DNA of 64,000 nt, taken from Chryseobacterium turcicum (GTDB lineage: Bacteria > Bacteroidota > Bacteroidia > Flavobacteriales > Weeksellaceae). How positions within the stretch are numbered: position 1 is the first letter of the stretch; each line of letters starts with the position of its first letter. Below are positions 16,542-25,833 of the stretch, in pieces. The position numbers and the translations under genes were made by a program. Location: NCBI RefSeq assembly GCF_021010565.1, contig NZ_JAJNAY010000001.1, forward strand, positions 1,158,001 to 1,222,000. The letters run 5' to 3'. The notes under the pieces were generated by a model that did not search any database, was not told where the DNA came from, and worked only from the letters and a program-made list of their open reading frames with translations.

Positions 16542-17696
16542 CTATTCTTCCAACCAAGAAGTTTTATAAGATGGGTCTTCCACTTTCATCGCTTCTTCGG
16601 TGATTTTTAATGGTTTAAAAGGGTCTACCATTACGGCATATTCTTCGGTGAATTTTTTACCGATACTTCTTTCCATAGCTCCAGGGTGAGGACCATGAAC
16701 GATTCCTCCGGGATGTAAAGTGAAATCCATTAAATCAATGTGATTACGGCTCATAAAATCACCTTCTGTGTAGAATAATACTTCATCAGAATCAATATTT
16801 GAGTGATTGTATGGCGCAGGAATTGCCATTGGATGATAATCATACATTCTCGCACAGAAAGAGCAAACTACAAAGTTATGCGCCTCAAAAGTCTGGTGAA
16901 CTGGTGGCGGTTGGTGGATTCTTCCTGTAATCGGCTCAAAATTTTTGATATTAAATTTATAAGGATAAAAATATCCGTCCCAACCTACAACATCGAATGG
17001 ATGCGTTGCGTAGATGAAATCGGTAATCTGATTTTCTTTTTTTACTTTAATTAAAAATTCTCCTTTTTCGTCTTTTGGCTCAACAAAAGTAGGGGCAATA
17101 ATGTCTCTTTCGCAGAATGGAGAATGCTCCAAAAGCTGTCCGAACTCATTTCTGTATCTTTTTGGGGTGTAAATCGGTGAATGACTTTCGACAACGAAAA
17201 ATACTGTGTCGTCAGAATTTAATTCAACCTGATAAATCGTCCCTCTTGGAATAATCAGATAATCACCAAACGAAAATTCAAGATTCCCAACAAAAGTTTT
17301 CAAAATTCCGCTTCCGTTATGAACGTACAAAAGCTCATCACATTCCGCATTTTTGTAGAAATAATCCATTGATTTCCTTGGTTTTGCCAATCCCATTTTC
17401 AGGTCATTGTTCACCAAAAGAAACTTTCGGCTATCCATAAAATCGTCTTCAGGAGTGACGTTCATTCCTTTAAACATTCTTGGAGTCACGTTTTTGTCGA
17501 TGGCAATTTTCGGTGTCACATCTTTCGGCTCACCAATCGATTTGATTTGGGTAGGACGATGTACATGATATAACAAAGAAGAAATCCCATGAAAACCTTC
17601 TGTTCCAAAAAGTTGTTCGTAATAGAATTTATCCTCTGGAGATTTGAAAATTGTATGCCTTTTTTGAGGGATATTTCCCGACTGATGGTATCTCAT
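16542..17696 (-). CDS. hmgA: Homogentisate 1,2-dioxygenase
   Basis: 384 residues. It opens the ring of homogentisate to maleylacetoacetate with Fe(II) and O2. Signatures: MRYHQSGNIPQKRHTIF at the start, PRGTIYQVELN in the first cupin, and the iron site around YNHSNIDSDEVLFY (His, Glu) and LHPGGIVHGPHPGAME (His). It is the upstream member of the tyrosine block. No maleylacetoacetate isomerase gene is visible in this window. Confidence 0.95.
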   Translation of the reverse strand: MRYHQSGNIPQKRHTIFKSPEDKFYYEQLFGTEGFHGISSLLYHVHRPTQIKSIGEPKDVTPKIAIDKNVTPRMFKGMNVTPEDDFMDSRKFLLVNNDLKMGLAKPRKSMDYFYKNAECDELLYVHNGSGILKTFVGNLEFSFGDYLIIPRGTIYQVELNSDDTVFFVVESHSPIYTPKRYRNEFGQLLEHSPFCERDIIAPTFVEPKDEKGEFLIKVKKENQITDFIYATHPFDVVGWDGYFYPYKFNIKNFEPITGRIHQPPPVHQTFEAHNFVVCSFCARMYDYHPMAIPAPYNHSNIDSDEVLFYTEGDFMSRNHIDLMDFTLHPGGIVHGPHPGAMERSIGKKFTEEYAVMVDPFKPLKITEEAMKVEDPSYKTSWLEE

Positions 17697-17830
17697 TTTA
17701 CTTTATATGTTGAATCTCAAATTTAATATTTTTTAATGAATTGGGTAAAGATATTTTTTGCGGCATATTTTCTTACCGAAAAAGTAACAAAAGTTGAAAT
17801 TGAAAATCTGAAGTTGAATGTGATTTTAGA
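17697..17830. other. Promoter side of hmgA
   Basis: Non-coding, A/T-rich; no clear operator seen. The repeat copy B begins right after it. Confidence 0.35.
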
Positions 17831-18017
17831 TAAGAGCTAGTTTAAATTTAAATGAAAATAATTTATCTCGCAGATTATACAGATTTAGCAGATTAAAAAC
17901 AGAGAAATTAATCTGCTAAATCAGCAAAATCTGCGAGAATTATATAAAAATTGATTGGAAAAAAATCAAAAGCTAATCATGCAGAATTTAAATTAATAAA
18001 ACTTAAATAGGCTCTAA
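17831..18017 (+). repeat. Dispersed intergenic repeat family I, copy B
   Basis: About 187 bases, matching the reverse complement of copy A (7661-7825) and the same strand as copy C (31685-31850). The core inverted repeat is ATCTCGCAGATT ... AATCTGCGAGAA, followed by ATTGATTGGAAAAAAATCAA and ending AAACTTAAATAGGCTCTAAG. Confidence 0.8.
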
Positions 18018-18154
18018 GTTTTGAGTTCTGATATATCATTTTGTGAGCTTTATATTTTCAAGAAGATAAACTTTAATACGTTGGAGTTCTTTTTTAGTAG
18101 TTGTAGTTCAGGTTTTTATAAATTATTTAAAAATAGTTTTTCTATTCTAAAATT

Positions 18155-18178
18155 AATTGTTAGTTTTGTCTAACAATT
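18155..18178. promoter_or_regulatory. Palindromic operator over the -7 box of the TonB-receptor gene
   Basis: AATTGTTAG-TTTTGT-CTAACAATT has perfect 9-bp arms. The -7 box TAGTTTTG (18161-18168) lies inside it, and the ATG of the receptor is 7 bases downstream. A protein bound here would block RNA polymerase, so a repressor site is the simple reading. The regulator is not in view. Confidence 0.65.
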
Positions 18179-18185
18179 TTATTTC

Positions 18186-20258
18186 ATGAAGCGAATATTA
18201 TTTTCTGTAGTTTTTTTGTCATCATTTTGTTCCGCTCAGGAAACAGATAGTTTAGATATTAATAACACTCAAAAAGCCGATGTTGATACAATTTCTAAGA
18301 GAAAAGAAATTAAAACGAAAGATATTGACGATGTTGTCATTACCGGGACTATAAAACCAATCAGCAGGTCGAAAAGCCCTGTTGCGGTGGAAATTTACAG
18401 TCAGAAATTTTTTCAGAAAAACCCTACTCCCAATGTGTTTGAAGCAATTGCGATGGTAAATGGTGTAAAACCTCAGCTGAACTGCTCGGTTTGTAATACG
18501 GGAGATATTCACATCAACGGATTGGAAGGACCTTACACAATGATTTTGATTGACGGTATGCCTATTGTAAGCTCACTTTCTACAGTATATGGCTTGAGCG
18601 GAATTCCAAATAGTTTAATTGACAGAATAGAGGTGGTAAAAGGTCCGGCTTCATCACTTTATGGTTCTGAAGCGATGGGCGGAGTAATTAATATTATTAC
18701 AAAAAATGCCTTGACGGCTCCAAAATTGAGCGTTGATGTAATGACGACGAGTTGGGCTGAAAATAATGTTGATTTTTCTACTAAATTTAATGTATCTGAA
18801 AAAGCCGCTTCCTTATTAAGCCTGAATTATTTTAATTCTACCAAAAGATTCGACGAAAATAATGACAATTTCACCGATGCAGCGCTACAAAACAGAATTT
18901 CAATTTTTAATAAATGGAATTTTCAACGAAGAGAAAACCGACAGGCGAGTTTTGCATTGAGGTATTTATATGAAGACCGTTTTGGTGGAGAAATGCAGTG
19001 GAATAAATCGTATCGTGGAAGCGACCAAGTGTATGGTGAAAGCATTTATACCAATAGAGTAGAAGCTTTTGGGGTTTATCAATGGCCGATAAAAGAGAGT
19101 ATTGTGACGCAGTTTTCTTACAATTTTCATGACCAAAATTCATTTTACGGAACCAATCCTTTTGAAGCGACTCAAAAAGTAGCTTTTGCACAAACCTACT
19201 GGGATAAAAAACTGGGAAACCATGATGTGATTGTAGGAGTAACTTTCAAAAGAACTTTTTATGATGACAATACTCCTGGAACTCTCTCAAGCGATGGACT
19301 GATGAATGAGCCGATGAAATCACCAATTTTAGGTGCGTTTATTCAAGACCAATGGGAAATCAACGAAAAAAATACCTTGTTGCTCGGTTACCGATTTGAT
19401 TATGATAAAATTCATCATGCTGTGCATTCACCGCGTTTTGCATGGAAGTTTTCTCCCAATCCTTATCATACGTTACGGTTTAATTTCGGAACAGGATTCA
19501 GGGTTGTGAATTTATTTACGGAAGATCATGCAGCTTTGACGGGTTCGAGAGATGTTGTGATTCAGTCTGATTTAAAACCAGAAAAATCGATTAATGGAAA
19601 TATAAATTATATATGGAAAATTCCTGTTGGCGACAAGCTGATTAATTTGGATGCTTCTGCATTTTATACTTATTTCAGTAATAAAATTGTGGGCGATTTT
19701 GATACCGACCCTGAAAAAATTATTTATGACAACCTTCATGGTTATGGGATTTCAAGAGGTGCATCTATGAATTTAGACTATCAATTTAATTTTCCTTTGA
19801 GTGTAAATCTTGGAGTGACCTATTTGGATGTGTATCAGAAATTTGATGGCGAAACTGGAAAATCTCAACAGCTTCACGCTCCAAAATGGAGCGGAACGTA
19901 TAATCTGACCTATAAATTTCCCAGTAATTTAACGATTGATTTTACAGGACAGTTTTACGGACCGATGCGATTGCCGGTTTTACAGAATGATTACCGACCA
20001 GAATATTCTCCGGCTTTTAATCTTGCCAATATTCAGGTTTCGAAAAGCTTCAAATCGGGAATTGAGGTGTATTGTGGAATCAAAAACCTGTTCAATTTTA
20101 CACCAAAAGACCCATTGATGCGACCGTTTGACCCGTTTGATAAAAATGTTAACGACCCCATCAGCAATCCGAATCGTTATACTTTTGATACGACTTACGG
20201 ATATTCTCCGATGCAGAAAATAAGAGGTTTTTTAGGAGTGAAATATACTTTGAAGTAA
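18186..20258 (+). CDS. TonB-dependent outer-membrane receptor
   Basis: 690 residues: signal peptide (MKRILFSVVFLSSFCSAQ), a TonB-box-like stretch (IDDVVITGTIKP), a plug domain with IDRIEVVKGPASSLYGSEAM and GGVINIITKNA, then a ~22-strand barrel ending in GVKYTLK. The plug carries two close cysteines in NCSVCNTGDIHINGLEG, a feature of a distinct Bacteroidota receptor group. Such receptors import iron complexes, cobalamin or metals using TonB energy; the substrate is not evident. Its promoter is overlapped by a palindrome, as expected for a gene controlled by metal or nutrient status, and the next gene is an exported thioredoxin-like protein. Confidence 0.9.
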   Translation: MKRILFSVVFLSSFCSAQETDSLDINNTQKADVDTISKRKEIKTKDIDDVVITGTIKPISRSKSPVAVEIYSQKFFQKNPTPNVFEAIAMVNGVKPQLNCSVCNTGDIHINGLEGPYTMILIDGMPIVSSLSTVYGLSGIPNSLIDRIEVVKGPASSLYGSEAMGGVINIITKNALTAPKLSVDVMTTSWAENNVDFSTKFNVSEKAASLLSLNYFNSTKRFDENNDNFTDAALQNRISIFNKWNFQRRENRQASFALRYLYEDRFGGEMQWNKSYRGSDQVYGESIYTNRVEAFGVYQWPIKESIVTQFSYNFHDQNSFYGTNPFEATQKVAFAQTYWDKKLGNHDVIVGVTFKRTFYDDNTPGTLSSDGLMNEPMKSPILGAFIQDQWEINEKNTLLLGYRFDYDKIHHAVHSPRFAWKFSPNPYHTLRFNFGTGFRVVNLFTEDHAALTGSRDVVIQSDLKPEKSINGNINYIWKIPVGDKLINLDASAFYTYFSNKIVGDFDTDPEKIIYDNLHGYGISRGASMNLDYQFNFPLSVNLGVTYLDVYQKFDGETGKSQQLHAPKWSGTYNLTYKFPSNLTIDFTGQFYGPMRLPVLQNDYRPEYSPAFNLANIQVSKSFKSGIEVYCGIKNLFNFTPKDPLMRPFDPFDKNVNDPISNPNRYTFDTTYGYSPMQKIRGFLGVKYTLK

Positions 20259-20275
20259 GATTGATTTGCATATGT

Positions 20276-20438
20276 TTTTAACGCAAAGTTTTTTAATTAT
20301 TAAAACTCTTATTTTAAGGAGCAAAGATGAATCAACAAGTTGATTTGATTAAGCTATATTTTCAAGCTTAGCGAAGCAAATTTATTTGCCTTTGCCTCTT
20401 AAAATAATATGTTATTCCAAATAAATCTTTGCGTTAAA
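20276..20438. repeat. MITE-like palindromic element, family III, copy 1
   Basis: About 163 bases ended by the inverted repeat TTTTTAACGCAAAG / CTTTGCGTTAAAA, with a second inner pair (TTATTTTAAGGAGCAAAG / CTTTGCCTCTTAAAATAA). A diverged relative lies at 31559-31683. No coding sequence. Confidence 0.65.
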
Positions 20439-20471
20439 AGAATTGAAGTAATAAAGATTAAAATTGATAAA

Positions 20472-20939
20472 ATGAAAAACGTAACGATTTTTTTATTTTT
20501 AATGTTAGTGCCGAGTTTTTGTCTTTCACAGATGAAAACCGGTGCTTTTTCGGATTTAGAAAATCTGGAACAAGAGAAAGCAAAACCTACGATTATTCAT
20601 ATTTATACCGATTGGTGTGCAATCTGTAAAATAGAATCTTTTGAATTAAACAAAAACAAACATCTGGTAGAATTAATTAATGAGAAATTTAACCTAATCA
20701 ATTTTGAAGCTGAAAAAACAAAAGAAAAAATCAATTTTCAGGGAAAAAAATTCAATTATTTACCCAACGGAAATTCAGGAATTCATGAATTGGTTTTAGC
20801 TTTATCTAAAAATAAAAAACAGCCTGTTTATCCGTTGTGGATTGTTTTAGATGAAAATCAGAATTTAGTTTATTATCATGAAGGACGATTTAAACCTGAA
20901 AATATGAAAGAGAAACTGTTGGGGATTTTGGCTTTATAA
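20472..20939 (+). CDS. Exported thioredoxin-like protein
   Basis: About 155 residues from the ATG at 20472; the preceding in-frame region falls in a repeat and is not needed. Signal peptide MKNVTIFLFLMLVPSFCLSQ. The thioredoxin-fold active site is YTDWCAICK (CxxC), with the later YPLWIVLDENQNLVYYHEG strand typical of DUF255/thioredoxin_7 proteins. Likely periplasmic disulfide or metal chemistry. It follows the TonB receptor that carries a CxxC in its plug, so a joint function is possible. Confidence 0.8.
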   Translation: MKNVTIFLFLMLVPSFCLSQMKTGAFSDLENLEQEKAKPTIIHIYTDWCAICKIESFELNKNKHLVELINEKFNLINFEAEKTKEKINFQGKKFNYLPNGNSGIHELVLALSKNKKQPVYPLWIVLDENQNLVYYHEGRFKPENMKEKLLGILAL

Positions 20940-20955
20940 TTTCTTCAAAAATAAA

Positions 20956-20988
20956 TAATCCTCATGTTTTCTTAAAAGATGAGGATTA
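20956..20988. terminator. Bidirectional terminator
   Basis: TAATCCTCAT / ATGAGGATTA stem between the convergent thioredoxin-like and substrate-binding genes, with T- and A-rich flanks. Confidence 0.75.
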
Positions 20989-21015
20989 ATTCTGAAAAGA
21001 AATTTGAATAAACAT

Positions 21016-21870
21016 TCAATTTTTATCCAGCCAGGAATTTACGAGTTCAGGATGGTCTTTCACCCATTCTTTAGCTGTAGTTTCTTTGTCTTTACTACCT
21101 TCCATCTTAGTCAAAAGGTCGGTCATTGTTTTGTTATCAAAATATATTTTAGAGAAGAATCTTGTCAGTTCAGGATGATCTTTTCCAAAGCTTTTTCTGC
21201 TGTAGGTTTTGATTTTTTCGGCTTCTCCAAATGTTTTTTTAGGATCATCCAAAAATTTAAGTTTCATTTTACCAAACATCCAGTGAGGTTGCCATGCTGC
21301 TACAACAATCCATTCTTTACGTTTTATAGCATTCTGAAGTTCTGTAATCATTGCGATTGTTGAAGAATTAATCTGTCTGTAATTTAATTCATAATCTATA
21401 ATTGCTCGGTCTGTTGCAGAGGTCATTCCGGCTCCCTTTTCTATACCAATAATTCTGTTTTTAAATTGCTTTTCGTATTTTGGAAGGTCTTCAATAGATT
21501 TTACAGGAACATAATCGGGAATTACCAACCCAATCTTTCCGTTGTCATAGTTTGTTCCAAGGTCAACCAAGTCAGGGAATTTTGCAATTTTCGTTTTATG
21601 AGTGTAAGGTAGCCAGACTCCAAGGAATAAATCTGTGTCTTCATTATTCATTGAAGCCAAAATCATATCCGTGGAAGCTTTCTGAATGATGATGTGGTAT
21701 CCCTGCTCATCCAAAATAGCTTTTACAACATGGGTCATTGCGACATCTTCTGCCCAGCCGTCGACCATTCCAATGTTGATATATTTGGAGCTTTTTATGT
21801 TTTTACAAGAATTAAATACTCCTAAAATGATAACAAAAGTAATCACAAATAGATAATTTATTTTTTTCAT
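21016..21870 (-). CDS. Glycine betaine ABC transporter substrate-binding lipoprotein (OpuAC/ProX type)
   Basis: 284 residues. The N-terminus is a lipoprotein signal with lipobox GVFNSC (Cys22). The OpuAC fold shows INIGMVDGWAEDVAMTHVVK, DLFLGVWLPYTHK and VVAAWQPHWMF; the aromatic residues in WLP and WQPHW are those that cage the quaternary ammonium of betaine. It overlaps the permease gene by 4 bases and is the last gene of the three-gene operon. It captures betaine or proline betaine as an osmoprotectant. Confidence 0.93.
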   Translation of the reverse strand: MKKINYLFVITFVIILGVFNSCKNIKSSKYINIGMVDGWAEDVAMTHVVKAILDEQGYHIIIQKASTDMILASMNNEDTDLFLGVWLPYTHKTKIAKFPDLVDLGTNYDNGKIGLVIPDYVPVKSIEDLPKYEKQFKNRIIGIEKGAGMTSATDRAIIDYELNYRQINSSTIAMITELQNAIKRKEWIVVAAWQPHWMFGKMKLKFLDDPKKTFGEAEKIKTYSRKSFGKDHPELTRFFSKIYFDNKTMTDLLTKMEGSKDKETTAKEWVKDHPELVNSWLDKN

Positions 21871-22700
21871 TTTGCTGTTTTTTTCTTTACAAATCCTTGG
21901 GTAATCCTGTCAAGAATAATAGCTAAAATCACAACGGATAAACCACTTTCAAATCCTAAACCGATATCCAGATTATTAATTCCTTCCAATACTTTTTCTC
22001 CCAAACCACCTGCAGCAATCATTCCTGCAATAACAACCATTGATAATGATAATAAAATGGTTTGATTGATACCTGCCAAAATTGTATTTGTTGCCAAAGG
22101 GAGTTCTACTTTAAATAAAATCTGACGGTTGGTGGCTCCAAAAGCTCGGGCTGCTTCTACAATATCTTTGGGTACAGAGTCTATTCCTAATGTCGTTAAA
22201 CGTACTGCGGGTGGCATTGCGAAAATAATTGTTGCAAAAGCTCCCGGAACTTTACCGATGCTGAAAAATAATACCGCAGGAATTAAGTATACAAATGCAG
22301 GCATTGTCTGCATTAAATCTAATAAAGGACGAATGATTTTTGCTGCAAATTTATTTTTTGCCGCCCAAATTCCCAACGGCACAGATAAAATAAGTGCGGT
22401 AAGTGTCGCCACAAAAATAAGCGCTAATGTTTCCATCGTTTCTTTCCAGAATCCCATTAGAAATATTACAGTAAGCCCAGCTGCCGTCATAATAGCGGTT
22501 CCTTTTCCTGCTTTCCATAAGGCTAATAATGTGAAAAGAATAATGATAATGTAAAAAGGAGTATTTACTAAAGCCCATTCAATGCCCAAAATGGAGGAGT
22601 TTCCAATATTTTTTATAACATCAAATAAAGGTTTTGCGTTTTCTGTGAGCCAATTGATAGCAGTTTCTATATATTGACCTATATCTATAGTTTTATTCAT
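21867..22700 (-). CDS. Glycine betaine ABC transporter permease (ProW/OpuAB type)
   Basis: 277 residues from the ATG at 22700, which follows the ATPase stop codon by one base; a TTG at 22718 would overlap the ATPase and is less likely. It is an integral membrane protein with about six helices and the permease (EAA-type) loop IDSVPKDIVEAARAFGATNR followed by QILFKVELPLA. It forms the channel of the betaine importer. Confidence 0.93.
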   Translation of the reverse strand: MNKTIDIGQYIETAINWLTENAKPLFDVIKNIGNSSILGIEWALVNTPFYIIIILFTLLALWKAGKGTAIMTAAGLTVIFLMGFWKETMETLALIFVATLTALILSVPLGIWAAKNKFAAKIIRPLLDLMQTMPAFVYLIPAVLFFSIGKVPGAFATIIFAMPPAVRLTTLGIDSVPKDIVEAARAFGATNRQILFKVELPLATNTILAGINQTILLSLSMVVIAGMIAAGGLGEKVLEGINNLDIGLGFESGLSVVILAIILDRITQGFVKKKTAK

Positions 22701-22701
22701 C

Positions 22702-23952
22702 TTATTGGTTGTTTGCAATTTCTTTTAATTCAATAATCTCTTCTTCGTTAAACTTGGTAGCTTCTATGATAAGTGATAGCTGAGTGACCAAACCTAAAAA
22801 TTTATTAGTTTCATCTACCACGGCAATCGCTGATTTGTTTTCCGAAATCAAAGGAAGCATTTCTTCGACGGTGGCTTCCTGGTACACCGAAGGAACATTA
22901 CTGTTAATCACTGATTCAACAGTTAGTTCTTTTTTCTTTGCAATTTGAACAATATCACTAAGCGTTACAAAACCCAGAAATTTATTTTGAAAATCTACGA
23001 CTGGTAAAGTTTCCAAACCTGTAGTTCTCATTTTTCTAAGAGCACCTTCGGGGCCATCTTTTCGGAAACGAACTACAGTTGGCTTATCAAACATCAGAGA
23101 TTTTGCGGTAATAATCGTTTTACGGTCAACTTTTTCTACAAAAGCTTTTACATAATCGCTTGCCGGATTGGTTAAAATATCTTCTGCAGTTCCTATTTGC
23201 TCTATGACGCCGTCTTTCATAATGACAATACGGTCTCCGATTTTAATGGCTTCATCCAAATCGTGAGTAATAAAGACGATTGTTTTCTGTAGAGTTTCTT
23301 GCAGATCGAGCAGCTGATCCTGCATTTCAGATTTTATCAGCGGATCGAGTGCTGAGAAAGCTTCATCCATCAACAAAACTTCAGGGTCGTTTGCCAAAGC
23401 TCGGGCTAATCCGACTCTTTGCTGCATACCTCCCGAAAGTTGTGAAGGTAATTGATTTTCAAAACCATTTAATCCAACAATATCTAATGCTTTTTGTGCT
23501 TTCTCTTCACGGATAGTTTTGCTTTCTCCTCGTATTTCAAGTCCGAATGCGGCATTGCTCAAAACAGTATGATGAGGTAGCAATCCAAATTTCTGAAATA
23601 CCATACTCATTTCTGTTCTTCTTACTTCCAGAAGGTCTTTATTGTTTTTATCGGTAATATTATCGTTATTGATAAAAACTTTTCCTGCTGTCGGTTCATT
23701 CAGTCTGTTCAGGCAACGTAGTAAAGTAGATTTTCCGCTTCCCGAAAGTCCCATAATGACAAAGAATTCACCTTCGTAGATTTCAAAACTTGCTTTGTTG
23801 ATTCCTACGGTACAGCCTGTTTTTTCAAGAATTTCTTTTTTAGAAAAACCTTTATCCAGAAGTTCTAACGCCTTTTCTTTATTTTTTCCGAAAATTATTG
23901 TCAGATTTTCAACTTTAAGTTTTACTTGTCTATTATTGTTAATTGTTTCCAT
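22702..23952 (-). CDS. Glycine betaine ABC transporter ATP-binding protein with CBS pair (ProV/OpuAA type)
   Basis: About 416 residues from the ATG at 23952. Walker A GLSGSGKST, Q-loop region VFQKFGLLPHHTV, signature LSGGMQQRVG, Walker B VLLMDEAFSALDP, and H-loop FITHDLDEA. The N-terminal ELLDKGFSKKEILEKTG is typical of OpuAA/ProV. Two C-terminal CBS motifs follow (GLETLPVVDFQNKFLGFVT; SAIAVVDETNKFLGLVT), which in this family sense ionic strength. First gene of the operon. Confidence 0.94.
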   Translation of the reverse strand: METINNNRQVKLKVENLTIIFGKNKEKALELLDKGFSKKEILEKTGCTVGINKASFEIYEGEFFVIMGLSGSGKSTLLRCLNRLNEPTAGKVFINNDNITDKNNKDLLEVRRTEMSMVFQKFGLLPHHTVLSNAAFGLEIRGESKTIREEKAQKALDIVGLNGFENQLPSQLSGGMQQRVGLARALANDPEVLLMDEAFSALDPLIKSEMQDQLLDLQETLQKTIVFITHDLDEAIKIGDRIVIMKDGVIEQIGTAEDILTNPASDYVKAFVEKVDRKTIITAKSLMFDKPTVVRFRKDGPEGALRKMRTTGLETLPVVDFQNKFLGFVTLSDIVQIAKKKELTVESVINSNVPSVYQEATVEEMLPLISENKSAIAVVDETNKFLGLVTQLSLIIEATKFNEEEIIELKEIANNQ

Positions 23953-24462
23953 ATTCAAATTTTGTTAATGTATTTGAAATAAGAAATTGATACAATGATA
24001 CAATGATACAATGATGCTTTGATGAGTGATGTCATCTTGTGCAAAAATGTTTAGTATGATTTTTATAGTAAAATCATTTTTTAAATAATAAAAAACATAC
24101 AAAATCATATCAAATGAATGATTATGTTTAATGTTTTCAAAATGTTTTACTTTGACAAAGAATGTATTACGTAAAAAAAGAAATCAATCTTTTTAAGTTG
24201 AATCAAAGAATAATTATCACTCAGATAATTAAAGATATTTGCCAGAACAGCTTGAATTTATATTTATACTTAAAGCATAAAAAAGCTGTACATCAATTTC
24301 TTATGACGTTGCAAATTTACGGATTTTATATTTAATGAGAATTTAAGATTGTAATGATCTGAATTGTAGTGCGTTATTGTAATTCTGTTTTTGTGATGTA
24401 GAAATATTCAAATGCAAGGAAATTAATGAAAATGTAAGCGAAAATATTTTTAGTATTAAATG
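23953..24462. other. Upstream region of the betaine operon
   Basis: About 510 bases without a gene. It includes three tandem copies of GATACAAT (23989-24012) about 40 bases from the operon start, and long A/T-rich stretches. The promoter of the osmoprotectant operon must lie here; I cannot place its boxes with confidence. Confidence 0.45.
23989..24012. repeat. Tandem repeat (GATACAAT)3
   Basis: Three exact 8-base units in the leader of the betaine transporter operon. A change in unit number would alter leader length. Confidence 0.85.
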
Positions 24463-25386
24463 CTACAATTTTATATTGTATTTTTTGAATATTTGCGCAT
24501 CAAAACTGCCACCTAATTCTTTCTCCCAACCTTTGGTAGTTTTTAGTTTTTTTAAGATTTTATTTTGCATATCTATACTGGTATTCTCAAAAGCAAACTC
24601 TGCTAGATTAAAAAGATAAAACGTTTGATTCACTTGATTAAACTTCGCTTTTGAAAAATATTTATCAAAATAAGTGTTGTAAATAGATTTTTTAAATTCT
24701 TCAGGATAATTTTTGCTTAGATATTCAAATGCGTAACTATTGTTGTATTTATAAAGAAGATTAATAATATTTTTTTTTAAACCAACATCGTATTTTTCTA
24801 TTTCAAATACTCGGTCATAAATAAGCCAAAATAAATCTTCATCCAGCTTTAAAATTTCGGAATTTATATCTCTTAAAAGAATGTCTTCATTTACTGCTTT
24901 AAGATTAATTAATTCAATTTTTTTTTCATCTGTTTCATAAGGTGGTTTTGATGCTTTTCCTCTTACATTACTCCAGTAGTTATGATAAATAATTGAATAA
25001 GTTAATTCTCTATCGACTATGCAGCCAGAATGTGTTTGAATCATTTTCTTGTTAGAAATGGCATCTAAAATCTCTTTTTTCACATTAATTAGCTCGAGAT
25101 TTTTTCCCATCAATTCATCAAGTGCATATAATCTTACAACTTCATTTTTGTGATTGCTCAGTTCAAAAAGTTCATTATGTGAAATTATTTTTTTTAATTT
25201 TTCAAAATTATAATAATTGCTGTCGTTACTTAATCCATTTTTTTCAAGAACAGGATTTCCAATACCGTCCCAGCCGTCCAAAGAATTTAATTCTATTATT
25301 TTTGAAATTATTTCTTTTTTAGTTTGAGCTATAGAAAGATGTGAAATTCCAATAAAAAGAAAAATCACCAAACGGATATTAATCAT
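24463..25386 (-). CDS. Exported protein of unknown function
   Basis: 307 residues with a signal peptide (MINIRLVIFLFIGISHLSIA). The mature part is helical and rich in leucine, lysine and asparagine, with LSNHKNEVVRLYALDELM resembling a HEAT-like repeat unit; no enzyme motif. It is A/T-rich and stands alone, downstream of the DUF1304 gene (17-base gap), so cotranscription is possible. I do not recognise a family. Confidence 0.65.
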   Translation of the reverse strand: MINIRLVIFLFIGISHLSIAQTKKEIISKIIELNSLDGWDGIGNPVLEKNGLSNDSNYYNFEKLKKIISHNELFELSNHKNEVVRLYALDELMGKNLELINVKKEILDAISNKKMIQTHSGCIVDRELTYSIIYHNYWSNVRGKASKPPYETDEKKIELINLKAVNEDILLRDINSEILKLDEDLFWLIYDRVFEIEKYDVGLKKNIINLLYKYNNSYAFEYLSKNYPEEFKKSIYNTYFDKYFSKAKFNQVNQTFYLFNLAEFAFENTSIDMQNKILKKLKTTKGWEKELGGSFDAQIFKKYNIKL

Positions 25387-25403
25387 CTTTGTGTTTTATT
25401 TAA

Positions 25404-25769
25404 TTATTTCAAAAGCACCGCAACAATCGCCAAAATCGCCGGCAAAGCCTGAACAAAAAAGATTTTCTTCGTTGCTGAAATTGCGCCGTAAATTCCGGCT
25501 ACAGCGACACATCCTAAGAAAAATAAAGCAATATTGGTTTGCCATTTTTCATCTTCAATAAAGAAAGACCAGATTAATCCGGCAGCGAGAAAACCGTTGT
25601 ATAATCCTTGATTAGCGGCTAAACCTTTTGTAGGCTTAAACATTTCGGCAGGTAAAGCAGCTTTGAAAACTTCTTTTCCTTTGGTTTCCCAGGCAAACAT
25701 CTCCATCCAGAGAATGTAAAGGTGTTCTACTGCGACTACTGCGATTAAGATTTTGGCAACGATTTCCAT
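25404..25769 (-). CDS. DUF1304 membrane protein
   Basis: 121 residues with four predicted helices: ILIAVVAVEHLYILWMEMF, the region GLAANQGLYNGFLAAGLIW, IALFFLGCVAVAGIYGAIS and FFVQALPAILAIVAVLL. The NQGLYNGFLA sequence is the hallmark of DUF1304. The function of this inner-membrane family is unknown. Divergent from the Crp/Fnr-type regulator. Confidence 0.88.
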   Translation of the reverse strand: MEIVAKILIAVVAVEHLYILWMEMFAWETKGKEVFKAALPAEMFKPTKGLAANQGLYNGFLAAGLIWSFFIEDEKWQTNIALFFLGCVAVAGIYGAISATKKIFFVQALPAILAIVAVLLK

Positions 25770-25833
25770 GATTTATTGTTTGTTATTGTAAAACTAAAAA
25801 AATAAAGTTAAGTTTGGTTACACAATTTCAAAA

